A DNA stretch of 50,804 nt from Clostridiales bacterium (GTDB lineage: Bacteria; Bacillota; Clostridia; Lachnospirales; WRAX01): positions 1 through 50,804 of the forward strand of contig JAISVU010000175.1 of NCBI GenBank assembly GCA_031271375.1, written 5' to 3'. This document shows, in pieces, positions 34,068-42,270 of this stretch (position 1 is its first letter; every line of letters begins with the position of its first letter). The translations under genes were made by a program, and so were the position numbers. Below the pieces are notes generated by a model. That model was not told the origin of the DNA and ran no database searches. It worked only from the letters and a program-made list of their open reading frames with translations.

Positions 34068-36061
34068 TGTTCCGCATTGACGACCCTGTAACGGTGTTAC
34101 GAAGCGTCGGTCCCGCGAGGCTCGGTACGCTGAGACGTTTGAGCCTTTGCACCATCGGGGATTTGGTGAACCATTTCCCCAGGGACTACCGGGACAGGAG
34201 CGTAATAACGGCGATAAGGGATTTGGAACCCGGAATCCCCGCAACGGTTGTGGCGGAGGTTAAAAAATCACCGGATGTCCGCATAAAACATAAGATGACA
34301 ATAACCACGGCGGAGATATGCGACAATTCCGGAGTTATGGATATTACCTGGTATAACCAGCCCTTTATGAGAAACGCGCTGAAACCGGGGAAATACGTCT
34401 TCTCCGGCGAACCTTCGTGGTTTCACGGGCGCATGACGATGGAGCAGCCGGAATACGAGGCAGTCACAGGCAAGGAACTGCTGTCTGGGGCGCGTATCGT
34501 TCCGGTCTATCCGCTTACAGAGGGCATATCCCAGAAGATGATGCGGATGTGGCAGAAGGAAGCCCTGGACGGCCTTCCGCCCATTGAAGAAACCCTGCCA
34601 GCCGGGCTTTTGCGTGAATATAATTTAATGAATAGGGACGCGGCAATACGCAATATACATTATCCCGAAAGCCCGGCGGCCTTTAACAGCGCCAGGCGCA
34701 CGCTGGCCTTCACCGAGCTGTTCAACCTGCAAGCCGCCTTGTTCCGCGCCAGGGGCGTTGTTAAGAAACGCGAGGGGATAAGGCTTGACGATATAGATAT
34801 CAGCCCCTTCACCGAGCGCCTGGGGTTTACCTTCACGGGCGCGCAAAGCAAGGTTCTTGCCGAGATACAGGCGGACACCTGCTCGGGCTATATGATGAAC
34901 CGTTTGATCCAGGGAGACGTGGGTTCCGGCAAGACGGCGGTGGCAATGGCCGCAATGTACATGACCGTAAAAAGCGGCAGGCAGGCGGCGCTTATGGCCC
35001 CGACGGAGACGCTGGCCCGCCAGCATTACACTTACATGAAGGAGCTGTTTGAGCCGCTGGGCATATCCGTCGCGCTCCTTACAGGCTCCCTTGCCGCGAA
35101 AACGAAGAACGCGGTTAAGAAAGACCTGGCCTCGGGTATTGTCGATATAGCGGTAGGCACCCACGCCTTGATTGTGGACAACGTGTCGTTCGCCGCGCTG
35201 GGCCTTACGATATGCGACGAGCAGCACCGCTTCGGCGTGCGCCAGCGCGGGGCGCTGAACGAAAAAGGCCCTGCTCCGCATGTGCTGGTAATGACGGCGA
35301 CGCCGATCCCGCGGACTTTGGCGTTAATCCTTTACGGCGACCTGGATATATCCGTCATCGACGAGCTGCCCCCGGGCAGGACGCCGATAAAGACCAACGC
35401 GGTAACGTCGCAGTATCGCCAGCGTATATTTAACTTTATCAAAAATCAAACGGACGAAGGCCGTCAGGCCTATATCGTCTGCCCTGTGATAGAAGAGAAC
35501 GAGAGGGATTTGCAATCCGTAAAGACCTACGCCGCCGGGTTCGCCGCCGCCACGGGCCTAAGCCCGGCCATCCTGCACGGAAGGCTTAAGCAAGATGAAA
35601 AAAACGCGGTTATGGAGGGTTTCTCAAGCGGGGATATCCCCGTATTGGTGGCCACGACGGTTATTGAGGTGGGGATTAACGTCCCCAACGCTTCGATCAT
35701 GCTGATTGAGAACGCCGAACGCTTCGGCCTGGCCCAGCTGCATCAGCTCAGAGGCCGCGTAGGGCGCGGGGCCGCCCAGTCTTACTGCGTATTGGTTACG
35801 GACGCATGGAACGAGATAACGAAAAAGCGCATGAAGGCAATGACCTCCACCACCGACGGTTTCGCCTTGTCAGACCTTGACCTGAGCATCCGGGGCCCCG
35901 GCGATTTCTTCGGCACGCGCCAGCACGGCCTGCCCGAAATGCGCGTCGCCAACCTATACAAGGACGGGGATATATTGAAGGAGGCGCAAGCGGCGGCGAG
36001 GAAATATTATAGAGAAATAGAGACGGGAGACGAGAACCAAGAACTCAGATGGTTACTTTAA
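34067..36061 (+). CDS. recG: ATP-dependent DNA helicase RecG
   Basis: This 664-residue protein has the RecG order: an N-terminal wedge/OB domain (LVNHFPRDYRDRS near 30), Walker A GDVGSGKTAVA (about 283), DEQHRFGVRQRG, the motif MTATPIPRTLAL, and the C-terminal helicase motifs VATTVIEVGINVPNAS and HQLRGRVGRG. RecG unwinds and reverses branched DNA at stalled forks. It is slightly shorter than typical at the N-terminus. It is coupled to the DAK2 gene by a one-base overlap. The ATPase-HNH pair begins 86 bp downstream, an insertion between recG and anmK. Confidence 0.95.
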   Translation: MFRIDDPVTVLRSVGPARLGTLRRLSLCTIGDLVNHFPRDYRDRSVITAIRDLEPGIPATVVAEVKKSPDVRIKHKMTITTAEICDNSGVMDITWYNQPFMRNALKPGKYVFSGEPSWFHGRMTMEQPEYEAVTGKELLSGARIVPVYPLTEGISQKMMRMWQKEALDGLPPIEETLPAGLLREYNLMNRDAAIRNIHYPESPAAFNSARRTLAFTELFNLQAALFRARGVVKKREGIRLDDIDISPFTERLGFTFTGAQSKVLAEIQADTCSGYMMNRLIQGDVGSGKTAVAMAAMYMTVKSGRQAALMAPTETLARQHYTYMKELFEPLGISVALLTGSLAAKTKNAVKKDLASGIVDIAVGTHALIVDNVSFAALGLTICDEQHRFGVRQRGALNEKGPAPHVLVMTATPIPRTLALILYGDLDISVIDELPPGRTPIKTNAVTSQYRQRIFNFIKNQTDEGRQAYIVCPVIEENERDLQSVKTYAAGFAAATGLSPAILHGRLKQDEKNAVMEGFSSGDIPVLVATTVIEVGINVPNASIMLIENAERFGLAQLHQLRGRVGRGAAQSYCVLVTDAWNEITKKRMKAMTSTTDGFALSDLDLSIRGPGDFFGTRQHGLPEMRVANLYKDGDILKEAQAAARKYYREIETGDENQELRWLL

Positions 36062-36147
36062 GCAAGACACGGCTTCAGGACACGCTGATGACGATTGTAT
36101 TATGGAAAGTATATTAACGTTTTAGCAACTTTAAGGAGGTATAAACT

Positions 36148-37314
36148 ATGCAAGATGTTTTTATAACAAAGATTCATATTGATAAAGTCCGGCATTTGGA
36201 GAATCTTGATATTGATTTATCCGCTCCTGGTGAGGAGCGAAAGCATCTTATACTCACTGGGAAGAATGGCAGCGGGAAGACGAGCGTGCTCTTGTCATTG
36301 AAGAATCTCATTTTTTCAGGGCAATATTATAAAGATGTGAACTATATTACTTCACCTAATGATTCAAACCATATGTCACGTATTAAATCTTTGATGCAAG
36401 TTTATAATCAATATGTGCCAAACATCAAGGTAAATTTTTCAAATGAAACCAATGCCTTGATGGAAACTATATTTATTTATATACCTGTTAACCGTATGGA
36501 TTTGGCGACACCAACCTCTATAGAGCAAATTGATATGCAAAGCAAGGTTGAAATTGTGAATAGCTTAAGCATGGATTTTTATAAATACATGCTTAACCTT
36601 GATTATCAGCGAAGTGGTGCTTTTGTTGATAAAAACACAGAGTTATTAGGTAAGCTCAACATGTGGTTTAACCGATTTACTGAAGCGGTGCGTGAGATAT
36701 ATAACTGTAATGATCTTAATATCCGCTACTCAAGAGACAAATTACGTATTGAGTTTGATATCCCTGGGCGTGAGCGTTTTTCACTTACAGAAATGTCTGA
36801 CGGTTATAAGGCGCTGCTAAATATATATATGGAATTGCTTATGCGTTTCGGAGATAATGAGGGTAATATTGACTTTGATTTAGCTGCCGTTGTGCTTATA
36901 GATGAATTAGAAACCCACCTCCATGTCGAACTTCAAAAGCGCGCGCTTCCGTTCCTCACTAAAATGTTCCCCAACGCCCAATTCATTGTGACGACACACT
37001 CGCCATTTGTGATAACATCGTTGCCTGACGCCGTTGTATATGACTTGGAAAAAAGAGAGACCCTGGAAAATCCCAGCCTGTATTCATACGAATCCGTAGT
37101 GGAATCCTTTCTTGACACAGGTTCTTATTCCCAGGCGCTTCGCGATTACTTCAACAGATACAAGGAACTGAGCTTCAAAGAGCGGACGCCGGAGGAAAAT
37201 GAGGAATTCTTGCGGGCCAAGACCGAGCTTGAACTGATGTCCCCCGCGTCTAAGGAGCTGTATATCGCGTTCACAAACCTTGAAAAGGAACGAAAGGCTA
37301 AAAAGAATGGTTAA
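36148..37314 (+). CDS. Septu-like AAA/ABC-type ATPase (PtuA-like)
   Basis: This 388-residue protein is an SMC/ABC-class AAA ATPase. Walker A is GKNGSGKTS (residues 38-46) right after a short N-terminal strand set. A helical middle and a signature-like segment (EMSDGYKALLNIYMELL) follow, then Walker B VVLIDELETHLH (Asp252, Glu253) and the switch TTHSPFVITSLP. With the overlapping HNH gene it resembles Septu anti-phage systems, in which the ATPase PtuA forms a complex with the nuclease PtuB; this is inference from architecture. The ATG follows AAGGAGGT at good spacing. The first two thirds are very AT-rich (16 of 60 G+C in 36301-36360), but after about 36930 the composition approaches that of the neighbours (29 of 60 in 37141-37200), suggesting a mosaic gene. 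Confidence 0.75.
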   Translation: MQDVFITKIHIDKVRHLENLDIDLSAPGEERKHLILTGKNGSGKTSVLLSLKNLIFSGQYYKDVNYITSPNDSNHMSRIKSLMQVYNQYVPNIKVNFSNETNALMETIFIYIPVNRMDLATPTSIEQIDMQSKVEIVNSLSMDFYKYMLNLDYQRSGAFVDKNTELLGKLNMWFNRFTEAVREIYNCNDLNIRYSRDKLRIEFDIPGRERFSLTEMSDGYKALLNIYMELLMRFGDNEGNIDFDLAAVVLIDELETHLHVELQKRALPFLTKMFPNAQFIVTTHSPFVITSLPDAVVYDLEKRETLENPSLYSYESVVESFLDTGSYSQALRDYFNRYKELSFKERTPEENEEFLRAKTELELMSPASKELYIAFTNLEKERKAKKNG

Positions 37315-37951
37315 ACTCACGAAAAGCCCCCTGCCGGACGGGATTGTGATAAACTCTGCGGACGTTTACAGGTCAGGGATTGCATTTGAAACATTAATCA
37401 ATGACTGCCACCAGAAATGTTACATATGCGAGGATAAGCCCACAAGCATAAATGTGGAGCATATCGTTGCACATAAAAGCGATCCGGCGCTTAAATTTGA
37501 CTGGGATAACTTATTTATCGCCTGCTGGCATTGCAACAATATTAAAAGTACAAAGTACGACGATATAATCAATCCGGTATTGATCAATCCCGAAGAATGT
37601 ATCGCTTTGTCTGTCAGGATATCCGATAATTTTATAGAAGCCGTACAGGTTATACCGTTAAAAACGGATGCCCAAGCCTTGAAAACAGCCGAACTGCTGG
37701 AGATTGTATATAACGGCGGTTCAACCGCGATGAAGAAGGTTGAAAGCGCGAATCTGCGCAACGAGCATTTACTGCCCGATATCAAGCTGTTCCTCAAATA
37801 CATAAGCGATTATATCGATGAACCGGATTTGGGATACGACAGCATTATCAGGCAAGAAATCAGCTGTTCGGCCAAGTTCGCCGCGTTTAAACGCAGAATA
37901 ATCGCCGAAGATACCGAATTGTCAGTAGCATTCGCCGATGCGTTAGCATAG
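37307..37951 (+). CDS. HNH endonuclease (PtuB-like, TIGR02646-type)
   Basis: This 214-residue protein has a zinc-bound HNH nuclease core near the N-terminus: CYICEDKPTSINVEHIVAHK followed by FDWDNLFIACWHCNNIKSTK, with two Cys pairs, the His of EH and the Asn of HCNN. The remainder is helical. The pattern fits the HNH partner of Septu and of some retron systems. The ATG at 37307 overlaps the ATPase gene by 8 bases, so the two are made together. The codon use is closer to the host than that of the 5' part of the ATPase gene. It stops with TAG. A short palindrome followed by CCTACA begins seven bases after the stop. No reverse transcriptase was found nearby, so a retron is unlikely. Confidence 0.78.
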   Translation: MVKLTKSPLPDGIVINSADVYRSGIAFETLINDCHQKCYICEDKPTSINVEHIVAHKSDPALKFDWDNLFIACWHCNNIKSTKYDDIINPVLINPEECIALSVRISDNFIEAVQVIPLKTDAQALKTAELLEIVYNGGSTAMKKVESANLRNEHLLPDIKLFLKYISDYIDEPDLGYDSIIRQEISCSAKFAAFKRRIIAEDTELSVAFADALA

Positions 37952-37957
37952 AATGCA

Positions 37958-37980
37958 GACGCGCAATACGCGTCCCTACA
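37958..37980. repeat. Palindrome followed by CCTACA
   Basis: GACGCG (37958-37963) and CGCGTC (37969-37974) pair around CAATA, then CCTACA (37975-37980). It matches the form of the elements at 21661, 27945 and 28085 and lies between the HNH nuclease gene and anmK. Confidence 0.5.
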
Positions 37981-38008
37981 GTATATGAAAGTGTGGTTGT
38001 GATGAATA

Positions 38009-39187
38009 ATGACGAAACTCATCGAATCTATAACGGCGAAGGATAAGCGCCTCGCCGTGGGCATTATGTCCGGCACGTCCTTTGACGGTGTCGATGTGGC
38101 GTTTTGCGAGATAACGGGGCATGGGCCGGGGACGAAGGTAAGGCTTCTGCATTTCGACACAAAGGCTTATTCCTCGGCGAACCGGGCGGCCCTTTTGATG
38201 AACAGCTCCGCCGAGACCAGCAATGTCGCCGATATCTGCCGATTGAACAAGCAGCTGGGCGTCCTGATCGGCGGCGCCGTGCTGGAAATAGCCGAATCCG
38301 GCGGGATATCAATGGATGATGTGGATTTTATCGCTTCCCACGGGCAGACGATGTTCCATATGCCCGATATCGGGGCGACGCTGCAAATCGGCGAGCCAGC
38401 CGACATCGCGGCGATAACGAACAAGCCCGTCGTCGCGGATTTCCGGCCTTCGGATATGGCTTACGGCGGCCAGGGCGCGCCGCTTGTGCCCTTTACGGAC
38501 TATATTCTTTACAGGGACGAGAACCTGAACCGCGTGACCTTTAACATCGGCGGCATCGGCAATGTGACGATTTTGCCTAAGGGCTGCGATATGGACGCGG
38601 TCAGGGCCTTCGACACCGGCCCCGGCAACGTCAACATAGACAATCTTATGCGGCTGCACACAAAGGGCGAGGAAAACTTTGACTATAACGGCAACATGGC
38701 GTCAACGGGCAAGCAGAACATGGAATTCTGCGAATACCTTGCGGACGCCGACCCGTTCCTTACGATAAGGCCGCCAAAGAGCACCGGAAGAGAGTTTTAC
38801 ACGATCTCATTCGCGGAAAAGCTCCTGCGCAGAGCTCAGGAGTTCGGCATACCGTTCCCCGATGTGCTGGCTTCCGTAACCAACCACACGGCCTACGCAT
38901 TATGGTACGCGTTGACATATTTCAACAATACCCCCGTAGACGAGATCCTTGTCACCGGCGGCGGGGCGCGGAACAAGTACCTGATGGGCTGTATTGAAGC
39001 CCTGTTCCCCGGCAAAGTAAAGAAGCTGGACAACTTTAAAACGTCGGACGCTAAGGAAGCCGTAGCCTTCGCTATACTGGGCAATGAGTTCCTCCACGGC
39101 GGAGCGAATAACATGCCCCTCTCCACCGGAGCCAAAAGGGCGGTAATCATGGGCAAGCTGACGCTGCCCTCGGGAGGAACGGTATGA
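38009..39187 (+). CDS. anmK: Anhydro-N-acetylmuramic acid kinase
   Basis: This 392-residue protein has the AnmK signatures: VGIMSGTSFDGVDVAF near the N-terminus (ATP site of the ASKHA fold), FIASHGQTMFHMP, LQIGEPADIAA, VVADFRPSDMAYGGQGAPLVP and VTGGGARNKYLMGCI. The enzyme converts 1,6-anhydroMurNAc to MurNAc 6-phosphate during cell-wall recycling. The start is weak: the ATG at 38009 has only a GTGATGA-like site. It overlaps the next gene by four bases (ATGA). Its position after the defence-like pair suggests that anmK once followed recG more closely. Confidence 0.93.
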   Translation: MTKLIESITAKDKRLAVGIMSGTSFDGVDVAFCEITGHGPGTKVRLLHFDTKAYSSANRAALLMNSSAETSNVADICRLNKQLGVLIGGAVLEIAESGGISMDDVDFIASHGQTMFHMPDIGATLQIGEPADIAAITNKPVVADFRPSDMAYGGQGAPLVPFTDYILYRDENLNRVTFNIGGIGNVTILPKGCDMDAVRAFDTGPGNVNIDNLMRLHTKGEENFDYNGNMASTGKQNMEFCEYLADADPFLTIRPPKSTGREFYTISFAEKLLRRAQEFGIPFPDVLASVTNHTAYALWYALTYFNNTPVDEILVTGGGARNKYLMGCIEALFPGKVKKLDNFKTSDAKEAVAFAILGNEFLHGGANNMPLSTGAKRAVIMGKLTLPSGGTV

Positions 39188-39888
39188 AGCTCATTAACGG
39201 AATAATCGGCGCTGCCGGCGGGCTGGCTTTGGTGGTTTTCCTGCTGCTGCAGTCCGTGCAAATCCCGGCTCTTGGGCTGTGGTTCTACAGGCAGGAATTC
39301 GATAAGAACGGCACATACGCGGCAATGGGCATGGAAGAAAACGCGTTGGACGCCGTGGCCCGGGGGATGATCAACTACCTGAACGGCAGCGACGAGACTT
39401 TATCCGATGATGTGGCCGTTGTACGCGGTACGGAACGCCTCTTCTTCAATGAAAAAGAGATAAGCCATATGATAGATGTCGAGCTTCTCTTCGCCTGGGG
39501 CCTTACGATAAAGAATATAGCTTTGTTCGCGCTGCTGGCTTCGCTGGTTTATTTTATTCTTACGCATTTATTGTTAAAATCCTGCTCTCTGCGAACGATG
39601 TTCGGGTGGTGGCGCGGCTTTTCGGCTGGGACGCTGGCGCTGCTCGCTGCCCTCGGCATCATTATCGCGCTTAACTTTCAGCGGGCGTTCACGATATTTC
39701 ACGAGATTTTCTTCAACAATGACCTATGGCTCCTTAACCCCAGGACGGACCTCTTGATAAATATGCTGCCTAACCAGTTCTTCCAGGACATCGCGGTGTT
39801 CATCGGCGGCTGCTTCCTCGCGGGGCTGGTGTTGGTAATAATACTCAGTTCAGTGCTGCGCGGAGTATTTAAGCGTAATGGACGATAA
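39184..39888 (+). CDS. DUF1461 / TIGR01906 family membrane protein
   Basis: This 234-residue protein has a first membrane helix at the N-terminus, an extracellular loop with LFFNEKEISHMIDV (a family-typical ending) and three further helices (about 115-135, 150-170, 205-225). This fits the TIGR01906 integral membrane family. The function is not known. It overlaps anmK by four bases and the flippase gene by 11 bases, so the three are translated in series. Cell-wall context is suggested by both neighbours. Confidence 0.75.
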   Translation: MKLINGIIGAAGGLALVVFLLLQSVQIPALGLWFYRQEFDKNGTYAAMGMEENALDAVARGMINYLNGSDETLSDDVAVVRGTERLFFNEKEISHMIDVELLFAWGLTIKNIALFALLASLVYFILTHLLLKSCSLRTMFGWWRGFSAGTLALLAALGIIIALNFQRAFTIFHEIFFNNDLWLLNPRTDLLINMLPNQFFQDIAVFIGGCFLAGLVLVIILSSVLRGVFKRNGR

Positions 39889-41509
39889 AAAGCAGGGGAG
39901 CCAGTTCGTCAAGCAGGCAATGATACTTGCGCTGGCTTCCTTCCTTTCGCGGCTGCTGGGTTTTATCTACCGGATGCCGCTGACGAACAAAATAGGGGAC
40001 GAGGGCAACGCCTATTACGGCAAGGCCTATACCGTCTATACGTTTATCCTTATTTTTTCCTCCGCCGGCCTGCCTTCGGCTATCTCAAAGCTGGTGAGCG
40101 AGCGGATAAGCCTGGGGCGCAGGGATGAGGCCCACCGGGTGTTTAAAGCGGCTCTTGCCGTCTCGGCCGCGTTCGGCGCGGTGTGCATGGCCGCCCTGTT
40201 CTTTGGGGCAAGGGCCTTTTCGGTTTTTATGGACAGCCCAAACAGTTACTATTCCCTGCTGGCTTTGGCACCCACGGTCTTTATCGTGGCTGTTATGTCG
40301 GCCTTTAGGGGATATTTTCAAGGGCTCGGAACCTCGGTGCCCACGTCGGTTTCCCAGGTGGTGGAACAGGGGTTCAACGCTGTCTTCAGCATCGTCCTCG
40401 CATCGCTGTTTATGGATATGGTATCCGAAAACCCCATAGCCCTGGGAGCGGCGGGCGGCAGCGCAGGGACGGGCGTCGGCGCCGTGTTCGGCATCTTCAC
40501 GGTTGTCGCCTTCTACTTCATGCAAAAGCGAGAGATTGATTACGCTGTGAACCGCTCCCGCCAGGCCAATATACGCAAGGCCCGAGCCGGTTTCGGAAGC
40601 CTCGCGGCGGAAATACTCAAAACCTCGATGCCCATTATCGCAGGTACGGCCGTCCTGACGATAACCAACCTGATAGACAGCTCGATGATGACGGACAGGC
40701 TCTTGGCCGGAGGATTAAGCATTGAGCGGGCGGACGAGTTGTTTGGGCAGCTCACCGGTAAATACTCCACAATAATCACGCTGCCGCTATCCATCAGCGC
40801 GGTCTTCGCCACGGCGTCTATGCCCAGCATATCGTCGTCGAATGTATTGATGAACGCCCGGGCCGTCGAGTATAAGATAAACACCGCGCTGAGACTGACG
40901 ATGATGATCTGCGTGCCCGCCGCGGCGGGGCTCGCTATCTTGGGGGATCCGATTGTCCGGCTCCTGTTCCGGGACTACCCGGAGGGCGGCATACTGATAC
41001 AGATAGGCGCGGTAAACATTATATTTATGGCGCTTAACCAGATACTTACCGGGCCGCTGCAGGCGACCGGGAATGTTGTGATCCCCATTATAGCGGCGGG
41101 GGCAGGCGCGGCGGTTAAGATTATTTCCAACTTCATCCTGGTGCCAATCCCGGAAATCAATATCATTGGCGCGGTTATCAGCACGCTGCTGTGCTATGTC
41201 ACGGCTTCGGCGATAAACTGGCGTATGTTGAAGATACGCACCGGGGCGAGGCTCAATTTCCGCTCGCTTATGTTAAAGCCGTTGTTCAGCTCGGTGATCA
41301 TGGGCGCGGTGTGTTTTATCGTATATAACTGCACCCTGATAGCGGGGGCAGGCAACGGCCTCGCTGCCGTCGCGGCTATCGGGATGGGTTTCGTCGTGTA
41401 CCTGATGCTGATGTTCATCTCCGGCGGCATAACCGCAGACGACGTGCGGCTGATGCCGTTCGGCGCGCGGGCCGCCGAATTCCTTCGAAGGAACGGGTTT
41501 GTTAGGTAA
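39878..41509 (+). CDS. MOP-superfamily lipid flippase, SpoVB/MurJ-like
   Basis: This 543-residue protein has about 14 predicted membrane helices and the N-terminal pattern KQAMILALASFLSRLLGFIYR with YGKAYTVYTFILIFSSAGLP typical of SpoVB and related polysaccharide biosynthesis proteins. A central GYFQGLGTSVPTSVSQVVEQ is also characteristic (given by its position near 150 rather than as one run). Members move lipid-linked sugars such as lipid II across the membrane; SpoVB acts in spore cortex formation. The neighbours anmK and murI fit peptidoglycan work. Its start overlaps the DUF1461 gene by 11 bases. Confidence 0.85.
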   Translation: MDDKKQGSQFVKQAMILALASFLSRLLGFIYRMPLTNKIGDEGNAYYGKAYTVYTFILIFSSAGLPSAISKLVSERISLGRRDEAHRVFKAALAVSAAFGAVCMAALFFGARAFSVFMDSPNSYYSLLALAPTVFIVAVMSAFRGYFQGLGTSVPTSVSQVVEQGFNAVFSIVLASLFMDMVSENPIALGAAGGSAGTGVGAVFGIFTVVAFYFMQKREIDYAVNRSRQANIRKARAGFGSLAAEILKTSMPIIAGTAVLTITNLIDSSMMTDRLLAGGLSIERADELFGQLTGKYSTIITLPLSISAVFATASMPSISSSNVLMNARAVEYKINTALRLTMMICVPAAAGLAILGDPIVRLLFRDYPEGGILIQIGAVNIIFMALNQILTGPLQATGNVVIPIIAAGAGAAVKIISNFILVPIPEINIIGAVISTLLCYVTASAINWRMLKIRTGARLNFRSLMLKPLFSSVIMGAVCFIVYNCTLIAGAGNGLAAVAAIGMGFVVYLMLMFISGGITADDVRLMPFGARAAEFLRRNGFVR

Positions 41510-41532
41510 CAGATTAAACCGGGAGATATAGT

Positions 41533-42258
41533 ATGGATAACGCGAAGATAACCCAGCTCACCGAGATAATAAAAGCCGGAAACGCCGTATTCCTGGGCGG
41601 GGCTGGCGTGTCCACCGAGAGCGGCATACCCGATTTTCGCGGCACATACGGGTTATATCAGGGAAAGTACGAGTACCCCGCCGAGGAGATACTGTCCATT
41701 GACTTCCTTGAGGACAACCCGGAATATTTCTATGAATTCTACAAAAAGAACATCATTCACACCGAAGCCAAACCCAACGCCGCGCATATCAAGCTGGCGG
41801 AGCTTGAGGCCGCAGGGCTTCTTACGGCGGTCATAACCCAGAACATCGACGGCCTCCATCAAATGGCGGGGTCGAAGAATGTCGTCGAAATGCACGGCAC
41901 AATACATAAGAATTACTGTATAGAGTGTGAGAAGGGCTACCCGCTTGAGGCGGTAACGGAAGCCGCCGGGATACCGCGCTGCCCCTGCGGCGGGATTATA
42001 CGCCCCGAAGTGACGTTATACGGCGAATCCCTTGACATTGACGCGATAACATCGGCTGTTGACTATATCTCCGCGGCGGACACGCTGATAATAGGAGGCA
42101 CAAGCCTCATCGTGTACCCGGTGGCAGGGCTTCCTGGTTATTTTAAGGGGCGTAATCTGGTCATCATCAACAAATCAAGAACGCCGCTGGAAGGCAGAGC
42201 GAAACTGGTGATAAGTGCGAGTATCGGGGAGACGCTGGACTTGGTTAGGGTTTCATAG
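41533..42258 (+). CDS. cobB: NAD-dependent protein deacylase (sirtuin)
   Basis: This 241-residue protein has the sirtuin motifs GAGVSTESGIPDFRG (NAD site), QNIDGLH and the catalytic His in VEMHGTIHK. It has a four-Cys zinc site (CIECEKG and CPCGG) and later IGGTSLIVYPVAGLP. It removes acetyl or other acyl groups from lysine using NAD. The start ATG at 41533 follows GGGAGATATAGT. It ends in TAG, and the HlyD-like gene begins in the same frame 12 bases later, with its own ribosome binding site. Confidence 0.93.
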   Translation: MDNAKITQLTEIIKAGNAVFLGGAGVSTESGIPDFRGTYGLYQGKYEYPAEEILSIDFLEDNPEYFYEFYKKNIIHTEAKPNAAHIKLAELEAAGLLTAVITQNIDGLHQMAGSKNVVEMHGTIHKNYCIECEKGYPLEAVTEAAGIPRCPCGGIIRPEVTLYGESLDIDAITSAVDYISAADTLIIGGTSLIVYPVAGLPGYFKGRNLVIINKSRTPLEGRAKLVISASIGETLDLVRVS

Positions 42259-42270
42259 GGAGACGATAAA

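Noticed and set aside
36062..37980. Retron system, because some retrons use a PtuAB-like effector pair.
   Set aside because: No reverse transcriptase frame is present nearby and the 86-bp upstream gap is too short for a typical msr-msd.
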